DNA of 58,419 nucleotides from an uncultured bacterium (GTDB lineage: Bacteria > Patescibacteriota > Gracilibacteria > Absconditabacterales > Absconditicoccaceae): positions 1-58,419 of the forward strand of contig CAMVNA010000007.1 in the NCBI GenBank assembly GCA_947168725.1, given 5' to 3'. Below, piece after piece: positions 32,993 through 42,867 of the stretch. Every line of letters starts with the position of its first letter. Position 1 is the first letter of the stretch. The notes beneath the pieces are model-generated. The model had not been told where the DNA came from. It made no database searches and worked only from the letters and a program-made list of their open reading frames with translations. Position numbers and translations under genes: made by a program.

Positions 32993-33781
32993 TTATAGTC
33001 CAGTTCACATTACAAAATCATCTATTAATGCGATATCATTCCCAGACATAATTCAGATTATCTTTTCTTTTGATGTTCAATTTTTGGTAATAAACATTGC
33101 ACCGAGTCATTTTCATTTTCTTTTCCTCGTCGTAAATATCTCATCGGCTTGATACATATTTATGTTGCTACTTACAAACATATAATCTTTAAGTGCTGTG
33201 GAAATATGTAAATGTTCCACCCTTACTTTGGATAAATCAATAAAATTTTGATCTAGCATCTCATTTGCGATTCGTTGAAGGATTCAGCTTTCAGTAATTA
33301 CTCATAAAAATTCTTCTTCATCGTTATAAACTGGAATATAAGTATATCAGTCAGATTTGATATTTTTTAAAACTTCTGAAACTTTATCTCATAGATGAAC
33401 CGTGTAAACTTCCTTCCTAAAATAATCTATACATAAAGGAGGTTCTACAATTTTTTCAATAAATTCTGAAAGCTTATTTATCGCACGGTCAGTTGGAATA
33501 GCATAAAGATACTCATCTACTTTTAGTCCATGAGCAATATGATTTCTAAGTTCACCAAAATATTTTAATTCACTCAAATGTAATCTTACAAACCAAGAAA
33601 TAGCAAATTTTCATTCGCTGATTTGTTTGAGTTTATCATTATATGGCATAAATCTATCAGTTTCTACTAATGTATCAAAATATTTATCCAATTCATTAAA
33701 AAGAGAAAGATAACGCATAACGATAGCTTGTTCTTCCTGCTCTTTTTCGTTCAGATTCTCTAATTTTTCTGTATCTACCAT
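32993..33781 (-). CDS. HEPN-like plus CBS-pair protein
   Basis: 262 residues. The helical N-terminal domain carries FGELRNHIAHG, where R79xxxxH84 matches the HEPN Rx4-6H motif. A tandem CBS module follows: LGDKVSEVLKNIKSDGYTYIPVYNDEEEFLGVITESGI, then a second unit ending EKIIGIMSGNDIALIDDF. CBS pairs bind adenine nucleotides or c-di-AMP; HEPN domains are often RNases or substrate-binding partners. The combination suggests a nucleotide-sensing RNA-related regulator, which is inference. It diverges from rplI. Confidence 0.7.
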
Positions 33782-33921
33782 AAGTTTTTACAAAATATAG
33801 TAAAAATTCTGACAGGTAAATTATAATCAAAATTTTTAATTTTGCAAAAAAACCATTGCATTTTTCAAAAGAATCATTATATCTCAAAACTGACAATTAT
33901 TTTATTTTTTTGTGTTCAGAG

Positions 33922-34545
33922 ATGGCAAAAAGATCAGCAACAAACAGAACAATTGAGGTAATTATGCTCCAAAATGACAAACATTTAGGAGAAAAATATG
34001 AAACTGTTAGAGTTAAACCTATTTTCGCTAGAAACGTATTATTTCCAAATAAGATAGCAATCCTTGCAGACAAAGAAGCAAAGAATAATTATGCTCAAAA
34101 AATGGAAGCTGCTAAAGCTAGTAGAGAAAAGAAAGCTGCTTCACTTGAGGATTTATTCTCAAAGATTACTGCAGATGATGGAATCGTAATTACTAGAAAA
34201 GCTAATAAAGACAATACATTATATGCAAAAGTTGATGAAAACGACATCGTAGAAAAGATTAAGGAAGTCTATGGAATGGAAGTAGAATCTCACCTATTCA
34301 AACTCAAAAAAAAGTTGAATGAAGTTGGAACTTATCCAGTAGCATTCGCTTACAATGATTTGAAAAGGGAAGTATTGGTAAAAATCGTAGCTGAAGTAGA
34401 TGAAAAGGCTGCAAAGAAAGAAGAAGAGAAAGAAGAAGTGAAAGAAGTAGTAAAGACTAAAGAAGAAATTAGAGCAGAAAGAGAAGCTGCTAAAGCTAGA
34501 GAGAAAGCTGAAAAGATTGCTAAATTAAAGGAGAAGTACAAGTAA
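33922..34545 (+). CDS. rplI: 50S ribosomal protein L9 with charged C-terminal tail
   Basis: 207 residues. The N-terminal bL9 domain is IEVIMLQNDKHLGEKYETV with VKPIFARNVLFPNKIA. The long connecting helix and C-terminal domain (LFSKITADDGIVITRKA ... VGTYPVAFAY) are followed by a Lys/Glu-rich tail of about 50 residues (KEEEKEEVKEVVKTKEEI...). All glycines are GGA and there is no TGA. It is followed by a strong terminator. Confidence 0.93.
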   Translation: MAKRSATNRTIEVIMLQNDKHLGEKYETVRVKPIFARNVLFPNKIAILADKEAKNNYAQKMEAAKASREKKAASLEDLFSKITADDGIVITRKANKDNTLYAKVDENDIVEKIKEVYGMEVESHLFKLKKKLNEVGTYPVAFAYNDLKREVLVKIVAEVDEKAAKKEEEKEEVKEVVKTKEEIRAEREAAKAREKAEKIAKLKEKYK

Positions 34546-34565
34546 TAATTAAATTCATAATATAA

Positions 34566-34596
34566 AATTTCTGCCATGATTGTGGCAGTTTTTTTA
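34566..34596 (+). terminator. terminator of rplI
   Basis: CTGCCA/TGGCAG stem followed by seven T. Confidence 0.85.
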
Positions 34597-34597
34597 T

Positions 34598-34639
34598 AAA
34601 AAAACTCTCACACAAGTTATCATTAACTTGCATGAGAAC
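34598..34639 (-). terminator. terminator of tRNA-Lys
   Basis: Long stem CTCTCACACAAGTTA/TAACTTGCATGAGA-type with loop TCAT. On the minus strand it is followed by a T-run, 28 bases beyond the tRNA 3' end. Confidence 0.7.
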
Positions 34640-34666
34640 TATATTTCAGTAAATTTTTACAACCCC

Positions 34667-34739
34667 TGGGAGGGGTGGGATTCGAACCCACGACCTTATC
34701 CTTAAGAGGGATCTGCTCTACCAACTAAGCTACACTCCC
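34667..34739 (-). tRNA. tRNA-Lys (anticodon CUU)
   Basis: 73-nt cloverleaf on the minus strand: acceptor GGGAGTG/CCCTCCC, D arm GCTTAGTTGGTAGAGC, anticodon loop CTCTTAA (CUU), T arm GTGGG-TTCGAA-CCCAC, discriminator A. CCA is not encoded. One acceptor and one anticodon-stem pair are mismatched. Confidence 0.92.
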
Positions 34740-34866
34740 ATAAATGCGATTTAATATATACAGATTCCAATCAGAAATGCAATAAATTTATGACTAATTC
34801 TTTCTTGAAAAAAAGGATAAATTTTTTATCGTAAAACAAATTTGAATTTATCTTAATTTAATACTT

Positions 34867-35673
34867 ATGACAACACAATCTGATAATATAATAGAAATTA
34901 AAAATCTGGTAAAAAAATATGGAGATTTTGAGGCTGTTAAGTGAATATCTTTTGATATAAAAAAAGGAGAAATTTTTGGTTTTCTTTGACCAAATGGAGC
35001 TGGGAAATCAACAACTATCAAAATTCTTACAACTATGCTGGATAAAACATCCGGAAGTGTAAAAGTTGATTGAAACGATTTGGCAGATCAGCACGCAGTT
35101 AGAAATACATTCTGAATAGTTTTTCAAGATTCTAGTCTAGATGATGAATTAACTGGATGGGAAAATATGTATTTTCATGCGATGCTATACTGAGTTCCAA
35201 ATGATGAAATGAAAACAGACATTGAAAATTTAATGAAATTCGTAGAGCTTTGGGAATTTAAAGACAAAATTGTGAAACAATATTCATGATGAATGAAAAG
35301 GAGATTAGAAATGGCTAGATGACTTCTGCATCACCCAAGAATCCTTTTCCTTGATGAGCCAACAGTTTGACTTGATCCACAGAGTAGAACTCATATTCGA
35401 GAATATCTCAAAAAAATGAATAAAGAACAGTGATTAACGATATTCATTACGACTCACTATATGGACGAAGTGGAAAAAGTTGCGGATAGGGTAGCTATTA
35501 TTGATCATGGAACGATTCAAGCGATGTGAACAATCGACGAGCTAAAAAAACAAACTTGAAAGGATAATCTGGATGATGTGTTCCTTGAATTAACTTGAAG
35601 AGATATTCGTGAAGAATTAGTTTCAGAATCTGAATGAATGAGAGCTTCTATGAATGCTAGAAGAAGAGGTTAG
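34867..35673 (+). CDS. ABC-2 type transporter, ATP-binding protein
   Basis: A 268-residue ABC ATPase of the drug/polysaccharide exporter (DrrA-like) class. Walker A GPNGAGKST (first Gly TGA), Q-loop FGIVFQDSSLDDELTGWEN, signature YSGGMKRRLEMARGL, Walker B ILFLDEPTVGLDP and H-switch TTHYMDE are present. It is 21 bp upstream of its permease, so the pair is co-transcribed. Substrate unknown. Confidence 0.93.
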
Positions 35674-35694
35674 TTTTATTACGTCAATATTATT

Positions 35695-36459
35695 ATGAAA
35701 AACATAAGAGTTATATACATCCTACGATGGAGACAGGTAAAAAGATTCTTTAGGAAAAAAGCTAGATTAATCTGAACAATTGGGCAGCCTTTAATTATGC
35801 TTTTTGCGTTATCCGCATGATTCTCTGGTATCTTTGAGGCAGCATGACAAGAGAATTATATGTGATTTCTTGCAGCTTGAATTATTGCCATTAATACTAT
35901 GATGTGATCTTTAGCTTCATGAATCGATATTATCCGAGATAAAGAACTCTGATTTATGAAAGAATGTTTAGTTTCTCCCAATAGGAGAATATTTATAATG
36001 ATATGAAGGACTCTTTGATGAGCAACTACTTGATTTCTTCAGTGACTAATGTTACTTGTTATACTCTTAATTTTCTGATGAATTAGTTTCCCATGAATTT
36101 GATGAATTATTGTGGCAATTTTATTCATGATTTGAGTTTCTATCCTCTTTGCTGCATTATGAATAATTATTGCATCGCTAATTCCAGATTTTCAGGGATT
36201 TCAGTTGATTAATAACTTCTTAATTATGCCTTTGATGATGCTTTCATGAGCAATGTATCCTCTTGATACAGCAGCAACCCGATTACAGCGAGTGGCAAGA
36301 TTTGATCCATTGGCATATTGAGTAGATTGAATGAGGCGAGCTTTAACATGAAACTCATTTTTCTGAATGTGAATGACGGCTTGAATTCTTTGATTATTGA
36401 TGATTGCTTTCATAATTATAGGATGATTTACTTTTAATAGAATGAAAGCTGATAGCTAA
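35695..36459 (+). CDS. ABC-2 type transporter, permease
   Basis: A 254-residue membrane protein with about six helices. The cytoplasmic start includes WRQVKRFFRKKARLI. The family motif around KECLVSPNRRIFIM is followed by helices in which most glycines are TGA; this gene is shredded by TGA in the standard code. PLDTAATRLQRVARFDPLAYGVDGMRRAL is the typical ABC-2 C-terminal signature. It partners the upstream ATPase. Confidence 0.92.
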
Positions 36460-36485
36460 TCTCAAATTTATTCCCCATTTTTCTA

Positions 36486-36734
36486 ATGACTAGGAACTAT
36501 ATTACAGAAGAAAATAGAATTTCTTTACAGGATGAAAACTGAAATATTTTAGCAGAAATTGATTTTGAGAAAATGGATGAAAAGACATATAATATCTCTC
36601 GCACATTTGTGGATGATTCACTGAGAGGGCAGGGGATAGGTAGCGAATTAGTAGAAAAAGCTATAACTTATTTAACATGAAAATGATACAAAGTTTCAGC
36701 AACCTGTTCTTATGCTAAGAAAACTGTAAAATAA
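36486..36734 (+). CDS. small GNAT-like acetyltransferase (COG2388 type)
   Basis: 82 residues. RTFVDDSLRGQGIGSELVEKAI is the acetyl-CoA pocket, and KVSATCSYAKKTV is the C-terminal Cys-containing signature of YjdJ/COG2388 proteins. The 3' end is repeated in diverged form at 37519-37570, on the far side of the membrane-protein/XRE gene pair. It is 26 bp after the ABC permease. Confidence 0.85.
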
Positions 36735-36765
36735 ACAATTATATAAAATCTCTTGAATTATTACA

Positions 36766-36790
36766 TGTTATGTATATATAACATAATGTT
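36766..36790. promoter_or_regulatory. palindromic operator candidate
   Basis: Inverted repeat TGTTAT-GTATAT-ATAACA directly followed by a second palindrome AACATAATGTT, 30 bp upstream of the membrane-protein/XRE pair. Probably the autoregulatory site of the XRE protein. Confidence 0.55.
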
Positions 36791-36819
36791 ATATATTTTT
36801 AACATCTATCGATTTAAAG

Positions 36820-37212
36820 ATGACTAAATCCCCAAAAATCAGAAATTTAATTTTATCTGGATGTTTGTTAGTATGATGAATTTTTCTTGTTATATTTTGA
36901 AAATGAGAGACATTTGTTGCTAGTTTTGCAACATGTTTTGCTGGGTGTTGGATGCTATGAACATTACTTACTCCAAATGGTAAAAGACAAAAAGATGAAA
37001 TGACAAAGAAAGCATGATATACAGCATTAGCTTTAACTGCTCAGATTTATATTTTCACTTTATGAGTAGTTTTCGTAGCTAATGCATTTTTTAACTTTTT
37101 GGATTGAGTTAAATCATCAGATGTTTTATTATATTCTGCATATTTTATGTTGTTCATTGTGCGATGATCTTATGCATATTATCTACGTCATCCAGAAAAA
37201 ACATGACTTTAA
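36820..37212 (+). CDS. membrane protein paired with XRE regulator (DUF2178-like)
   Basis: 130 residues with four hydrophobic segments and about a dozen TGA glycines. A charged loop (NGKRQKDEMTKKAGYTA) in the middle resembles membrane partners of small XRE regulators, where the pattern D-E(R/M)-x-x-x-I-x-x-x-A is typical. It precedes the XRE gene by 15 bp, the usual two-gene module. Function of such pairs is poorly known. Confidence 0.7.
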
Positions 37213-37227
37213 TATTAAATAATTAGC

Positions 37228-37419
37228 ATGAAGAATAGAATTAAAGAATTAAGAGCAAAATATAATCTCACTCAGCAAGAATTGGCTAATAAAGTCTGAG
37301 TAAGAAGAGAGACTATAGTTTTTTTAGAAATGTGAAAATATAATCCATCCCTAAAACTAGCTTTCGATATTTCAAAAGTCTTTTGAGTTAAAATTGAAGA
37401 TGTTTTTATAGATGAATAG
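37228..37419 (+). CDS. XRE-family HTH transcriptional regulator
   Basis: 63 residues, all helix-turn-helix: [32 protein letters not shown], then YNPSLKLAFDISKVFGVKIEDVF. Arg in place of the usual Ser/Thr in recognition-helix surroundings is normal for the YozG-like group. It probably binds the palindromes upstream of its partner gene. Confidence 0.9.
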
Positions 37420-37495
37420 TGAATAGTATTGCTTTGTAGATTCTCGTATTTTTAATTTGCTTTTTTGTGAGAACTCCAGCATTCCCTTATTAATG

Positions 37496-37570
37496 GGTAG
37501 TGCTAATTTAATTAAAAAATGATTTAAAGTTTCAGCAATTTGTTCCTATGCGAAGAAGACGGTAAAATAA
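37496..37570 (+). pseudogene. remnant of GNAT 3' end
   Basis: 25 codons reading GSANLIKKGFKVSAICSYAK... to a TAA stop. They match the C terminus of the 36486-36734 acetyltransferase (GSELV...GYKVSATCSYAKKTVK), with an internal deletion of about seven codons. Most base differences in the last 52 bp are synonymous. There is no start codon. Confidence 0.75.
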
Positions 37571-37588
37571 TATATTATTTATAATTAA

Positions 37589-37623
37589 GAAAAAGCCTCA
37601 TCTATCAAAGACAAGGCTTTTTA
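37589..37623. terminator. bidirectional terminator
   Basis: AAAAGCCT/AGGCTTTT stem flanked by A and T tracts, lying beyond the stop of the large SLH gene (20 bp) and beyond the XRE module. Confidence 0.75.
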
Positions 37624-37642
37624 TGTTTAATTATATGAACTT

Positions 37643-40171
37643 CTATTTCCCAGCGACAATAGCAGCAATATCTTCAAGAGATATACTTCAGTTACTTTTC
37701 TTAACATTTTGAGATCTATATAACATTAGCAATATTCGACTCCTTTTTTCCATTATCTTAGGATTTGTGTTGCCTAATATTCCAGCATTTTTAAGAAGAT
37801 CTAAGTGCTTTGTATAATAACTAGAACTTTCAATATTATATTCATTTCCATATAATATTCTTGAGAAAACGGTTCAGAATTCTCATCTAGTTACTAATGA
37901 ATTTGGTGAGAATCTACTTAAAGGAGTTCCATCAGCATGTATTCACATAATTTGTAATTTGTATCACTCTTGGATATAGAATGCTAAATCTCCCAATTTA
38001 TTGCTTACATCTGGATAAGTTACAGATTTTTCAGTAGCATGTTTCATTCATAATAATTTTATAGCATATATAGATAACATTTTATCTAATTCGGCTCTTG
38101 TTATAGGATTTTTTAAGTTGGCTTTCATAATATTATCAGCAGCAACTATTCATCTTTTACAAGCCCACATATATGCTTCATTTACTTCATCAGAATAAGT
38201 AGATCATTGAATCGAACATGCTCTCTCTATGTCAGAAACTTCTCCTCAAAATGTTAAATCTTCGTCATCATTTCATCTGCTTGAACTTGATGATCATCAT
38301 CTTGAAGAGGAACCACCTCCTCATGAGTAACCTCATCATCCAGATGAAGATCAATTACCATTAGAATTATCTACTCTAAGTTCTAATTTAAATTTTAGGA
38401 TACAGTCATTTAATCTAGCACTTAAATCGAAAGAATTTTTGCTACCTAATCCAAGATTTATATTAATCAATTGATTAACATCAGAGACATCAAATAAAAA
38501 TCCTTGATTAGCTAATTTAGACCAAATACTGTTACTCTCAATTCATAAAATTTGATTTATCAAAGAGTTTATATATGGAGCCAAATCATGAACTTCCTTT
38601 CCTTTATCAAAGGTTAAAACAAGAATATTGTTTTCTATTGAAGTTTTTATTCAAGAGATTTTATTATCAGTTAGTTCTTCATCAACTGCAGTTTTTAAGA
38701 TATTCATAGCATTATTAGCAGTGTTGGCATCACAAGTCTGGACAGAGCTATTAGCATCCCTAAATTCTAATTGAAAATTTACTAAACAATCACCATAAAG
38801 GACTCAGGCATTAAAGATTTTTTGATCGTTTGTTCTTAAGATGATATTATATAGTAGAGTAACATTAGAAGATGTAAATATAAACCCTTTTTCAGCTAAT
38901 TTAGATCGTATAGAAACAGTGTTATAACCTAGTATAACATCATACAAAGGCTGAACATACGGAGTTAAGTCTGGAATATCTCTTCCATTGCTAAGAGCTA
39001 AAACAATTTTGTTTCCTTCAATACTTGCCTTAATTCAGGTAGCATTTTTATTCAGGATTTCTTCATTGATAGCATTCTTTATTGTAATCAAAGCACTATT
39101 TGTTGTATTAGCATTACAAATTTGAATAGAACTATTATCGTTTCTAAATTCTAATTGGAACTTTACTAAACAATCATTAAATCTAACGGACATATCGTAT
39201 AATTTTATATTATTAACGCCCAATTTAACGTTTATTAGTTGTGTAACATTTGATACATCAAAAGTAAATCATTCTTGTGCCAATCTATACCATATAGTAT
39301 CATCATCGTATCCCAATATTACTCTAGTTAAAGAAGTTACATACGGAGTTAGATCTCAGATTTGTTTATCTTTGTTAACCATTAAAACGAGATTATTTCC
39401 ATCGATAGTAGCTCTGATTCCAGTAGCATTCCTGCTTAAAATCTCTTCATTAATAGCATCTTTCATTAAAATTAAAGCATTGTTTGTTGTAGTATTATCA
39501 CAAATTTGAGTAGAGCTATTATTTGTTCTAAACTCTAATTGAAATAGGACAGAGCAATCAACAAATTGAACATTCAAATCGAAGAGTTTTTTATTATCTA
39601 GTCCTAAATTAATATCAATTAACTGGCTAACAGTAGAAATATCTAATAGAAATCCTTTTTGTTTTAATTTAGATCGAATAGAAACCTCATCATAACCCAG
39701 CAAAAGATTAGTTAGAGAATCTTTGTAAGGAGTTAAATCTCAGATTTTCTTATCTTTGTTTAAAATTAAAACAAGTTTACCTCCTTCAACAGTAGCCATA
39801 ATTCCTGTGATATTTTTACTTGAAATTTCTTCATTAACAGCATCCCTCATAATATTCAAAGCAGTCCTTGTTGTGCCCTTATCACAAATTTTAATAATTT
39901 TATCTTTAGATTCATTATTTGATCCTGCAACTACTTTTACATCATAATTTGTAATTGGTTTAACATCACTTACAGATTTATTTACTTCTTTACTAACAGC
40001 AGTACTATCAACACGAGAAGATGTAGATACAGATTTTGAGACTTCTGAAGCTGATTGAATAGCAGTAATTTTTTCAGAAGCACTGACAACGCCTGTTATC
40101 AAGGTTTGACCTATTAAAGATGCACAAGCCAGTAAGGCTAAAGTTTTCTTAAAAATGTTGTTCATCGTCAT
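37643..40171 (-). CDS. large repeat-containing SLH-domain surface protein
   Basis: 842 residues. Signal peptide (FKKTLALLACASLIGQTLITGVVSA) is followed by a Ser-rich stretch, then at least four tandem repeats of about 126 residues with the pattern QLEFR-NSS-QIC / AINEEIL-NATGI / DLTPY-SL / LGY-SI-SKL-KGF. A Gly/Ser/Arg linker (GGGGSSSRGGSSSSRG) leads to SLH-like modules at the C terminus (NPITRAELDKML, SLVTRGEFGTVF). It should be wall-anchored and display the repeat region outward, as an S-layer or adhesin protein. It starts with ATG-ACG-ATG; either ATG could be used. Confidence 0.85.
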
Positions 40172-40427
40172 AATACAAAAACATATAAAACTATATAATC
40201 TTTAGCATATTGTCATATCTCCATACGCAATATACTAGGCTAGTACAATGTATAAAAAACATAATCTTTATTTCAAGAACAACAACTCACAAATGTGCCA
40301 ACTATTGGTTATCAATCAAACAAGTTGTCAAGTATAAAAAAACGAGCTATAATAATGTCAATTTTGAAAAGTTAAAAACAATTAATATCTTTAACAAAAA
40401 AGATGTATAATAAAAATTATATTATAG

Positions 40428-41246
40428 TTATTTTATATTCTCATACTCTTCAATTTGCTTTTTCACGATAGCTTCATCATCGGGATTAGTTACTCCAAAC
40501 CATTGGTCAGGAGTAGAATAAATTCTCATTTTTACTCAACTATTTTTGATAATATTAGTTAATTCTACAGGTAAGTAACATTCAATTCTTCTATCTCATT
40601 CATGTTCTTTTTTGAAGTTAGTCAAAATTTCATTTAAAGATTCTAAGGTTTTTTTATTCAATCCAAAAATATTCATACTACATAAATCATCCAAAGTTAA
40701 TCAGAATTCTGATAATTTATCTTTTTCAATTCAAATTGTTTCGTTGATGTTTTTTACATATCAGTCTTCGACGGTAAAAATTCATCTATTAGTACTTCAT
40801 ACTTCAGGAATTACATTTCACAAAATATAACCCAAAGTACAAAGTTCATCAGGATTATTTTTCAAATGGTCATACACTATTTTGAAAGAGTTTTTCCCAT
40901 AAATATCATCTCCGTTACAAACAACAAATGGTCAATCTATACAATCTAATGCGCTACAGACTGCATCGACAGTCCCCCAAGGTCTATCACGACTTTCTTG
41001 GTCGAAAGTTTGTTTTGCATATTTTACAGGTACTCATTCATATTCATCTCCAAATATTTCCTTAAAAGGTCATTCAGTCATATTTCAAACAATGAAAACT
41101 ATTTGGTCGAATCCTGCAGGTAGAGCCTGACTTAGAGAATATTCTATCAAAGTTGTATCATTTGGTCAGACTTTTGCAAATTGCTTAATTCTTCCTCCAA
41201 AACGAGAAGACATTCCGGCTACCATGTAGACTAGAGATATTGCCAT
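40428..41246 (-). CDS. nucleotidyltransferase (NTP_transferase, GalU/RmlA-like)
   Basis: 272 residues. The N-terminal MVAGMSSRFGG is the nucleotide-binding motif of sugar-phosphate nucleotidyltransferases. The active-site region includes VVCNGDDIYG, and RPWGTVDAVCSA supports base recognition. A C-terminal PDQWFGVTNPDD is common in this subgroup. The substrate is unclear; it is likely involved in surface glycan precursor synthesis. It lies upstream of the SLH gene on the same strand, 256 bp away, a gap with no other feature than AT-rich palindromic sequence. Confidence 0.85.
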
Positions 41247-41389
41247 TTGTTGATTGATAAAAGAATAAAATCTGATTTTAATTTATAATTAAATTATAAA
41301 ATTTCAAGATTCAACTACTCATGAAAGCATTGACTTTTATTGTAAATTATATAATATAGTTTTATAAATATAAGTTAAATAAAATTTAA

Positions 41390-41442
41390 AGCGGGTAGAA
41401 AGGAGGTAAAAAGTATCCTGCCGACTTATCCGGTCGTAAAAT
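41390..41442 (+). promoter_or_regulatory. structured, GC-rich leader of phoH
   Basis: A GC-rich patch in otherwise AT-rich DNA, about 40 bp before phoH. GCGGGTA can pair with TATCCTGC, leaving AAAGGAGGTAAAAAG (a perfect Shine-Dalgarno) in the loop. A CCG/CGG mini-hairpin follows. It is probably part of the imported segment. The AGGAGG is about 70 bp from the ATG, too far for phoH itself. Confidence 0.4.
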
Positions 41443-41477
41443 GGAGAGTTAATAAAAACAAAAAAATCAATAATATT

Positions 41478-42794
41478 ATGGCAAAATCTAAGAAGTTAAA
41501 AAGAACATTTGTTCTTGATACTAACGTTTTGATTCACGACCCTAATGCTATGTATAGCTTTGATGAACATGATGTCGTGATTCCAATTACGGTAGTGGAA
41601 GAACTGGACCGTCTGAAGAACGGTAATGAGTCGCGAAATCTTAGCGCAAGACAGGCATCGAGAAATTTAACGAAACTTATTAAGGAAGGAGGCTCACCAA
41701 CATCTATTTCTCTCGGAAAAGGTAAAGGAAATTTAATCTTCTTCGTCTTTGAAAAGTATCCAACAGTTTCTACAGATGCAGACAATTCTTTCAGAAATAT
41801 CTTTATAGAAGATACGGCAGACCATCGTATCATCGCCGTTGCCTACATATTGAAAGAGCGAGGAGACAATGTTACCATTGTAACGAAAGATAACAACGTC
41901 CTCATCAAGGCAATTGCACTTGGCATCAACGCTGAGGATTATACCCATGATATGGTGCGTAATCCAGACCAGCTCGGTGAAAAGATTAAGGAGATTGACC
42001 CGGAAGACTTGGACTTGCCTAGGGTAACTACAGATCTCGAACTCTACCTCAACCAGCCGGTAATGGTAAAAGGTTGCAGCGATGGTCAGAATCACATTTA
42101 TCGCTGGCAAGGAAAAGACTTTGATCTAATTAAGAGGCAAGAAATCGGTAAGACAGGGATTAAGCCAAAAAATCTTGAACAAGATTTTGCGGTGGACATC
42201 CTGATGGATCCTTCCCTCTCAGCAATAGCTCTTATTGGGTCTGCAGGGTCAGGAAAGACGTTGTTGTCTATTGCAGCTGCGGTTTCTCAGAAAAAAGAGT
42301 ATGAGCGTATTCTTGTGGCACGTCCAGCTATTGAACTGAGTAATAAGACTATGGGTTTCCTTCCTGGGACTTTGGAGGAGAAGTATAATCCATATTTGGC
42401 GCCTGTTCGTTCATCTTGCCGACTGATTATGAGCAAGACGGAAGAGAAAAAAAAGGAAAGTGATGTGAAAATCTGGATGGATGATAAAGGTATCGAGCTT
42501 CTCCCACTTTCGATGATTCGTGGTGAAACATTCCATGATGCCTTTATTCTCGTGGACGAGGCTCAGAATCTTACCCCGACGGAGGTGAAGACTATGGTAT
42601 CTCGTGCTGGTGACGGCACAAAAATCGTGTTCACCGGAGACATCAATCAGATAGATGTTCAGTATCTCACAAAAGAGACCAATGGACTTTCACATCTAAT
42701 TGACCGCTTCCGTGGGCAGAAGTTCTTCGCCTATATCGAGATGCAAAAATCTGTGAGAAGTGCATTAGCTGAGGCAGCGGACAAGTTGCTTTAA
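41478..42794 (+). CDS. PhoH-like ATPase with N-terminal PIN domain
   Basis: 438 residues. The PIN domain (about 10-135) has VLDTNVLIHDP, VVEELDRLK and DTADHRII acidic residues. The PhoH ATPase domain has Walker A GSAGSGKT at 254-261, the ARPAIELSNKTMGFLPGTLEEK segment, Walker B LVDEAQNLTP and FTGDINQID. It probably acts as an RNA-targeting nuclease/helicase like other PIN-PhoH proteins. It contains no TGA: all of its many glycines are GGN. It uses CTC, CGT, ACG and GGC freely and is clearly GC-richer than neighbours. It has its own leader and a strong GC-rich terminator. It is best explained as recent horizontal acquisition from a standard-code bacterium. Confidence 0.95.
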   Translation: MAKSKKLKRTFVLDTNVLIHDPNAMYSFDEHDVVIPITVVEELDRLKNGNESRNLSARQASRNLTKLIKEGGSPTSISLGKGKGNLIFFVFEKYPTVSTDADNSFRNIFIEDTADHRIIAVAYILKERGDNVTIVTKDNNVLIKAIALGINAEDYTHDMVRNPDQLGEKIKEIDPEDLDLPRVTTDLELYLNQPVMVKGCSDGQNHIYRWQGKDFDLIKRQEIGKTGIKPKNLEQDFAVDILMDPSLSAIALIGSAGSGKTLLSIAAAVSQKKEYERILVARPAIELSNKTMGFLPGTLEEKYNPYLAPVRSSCRLIMSKTEEKKKESDVKIWMDDKGIELLPLSMIRGETFHDAFILVDEAQNLTPTEVKTMVSRAGDGTKIVFTGDINQIDVQYLTKETNGLSHLIDRFRGQKFFAYIEMQKSVRSALAEAADKLL

Positions 42795-42817
42795 GACGAT
42801 TCAATCCTATTAATATT

Positions 42818-42855
42818 AAAAACCCCGTGGATTAATTATCCCACGGGGGTTTTTC
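42818..42855 (+). terminator. strong GC-rich terminator of phoH
   Basis: AAAACCCCGTGG/CCACGGGG-type stem with a 10-nt loop and a TTTTT tail; the most GC-rich terminator in the window. It may have arrived with phoH. Confidence 0.9.
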
Positions 42856-42867
42856 AAACCTGATTTT

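Noticed and set aside
38400-40171. Regularly spaced repeats considered as a CRISPR array or mobile repeat.
   Set aside because: The 378-381 bp period is in frame and diverged; it encodes protein repeats.
41330-41355. TTGACT and TATAAT upstream of phoH as its promoter.
   Set aside because: Both hexamers are good but the spacer is only 14 bp, so it is not called.
41534-42110. Minus-strand open frames of 99 and 125 codons inside phoH.
   Set aside because: They arise from the GC-richer, TGA-free phoH sequence; phoH has clear PIN and PhoH motifs.
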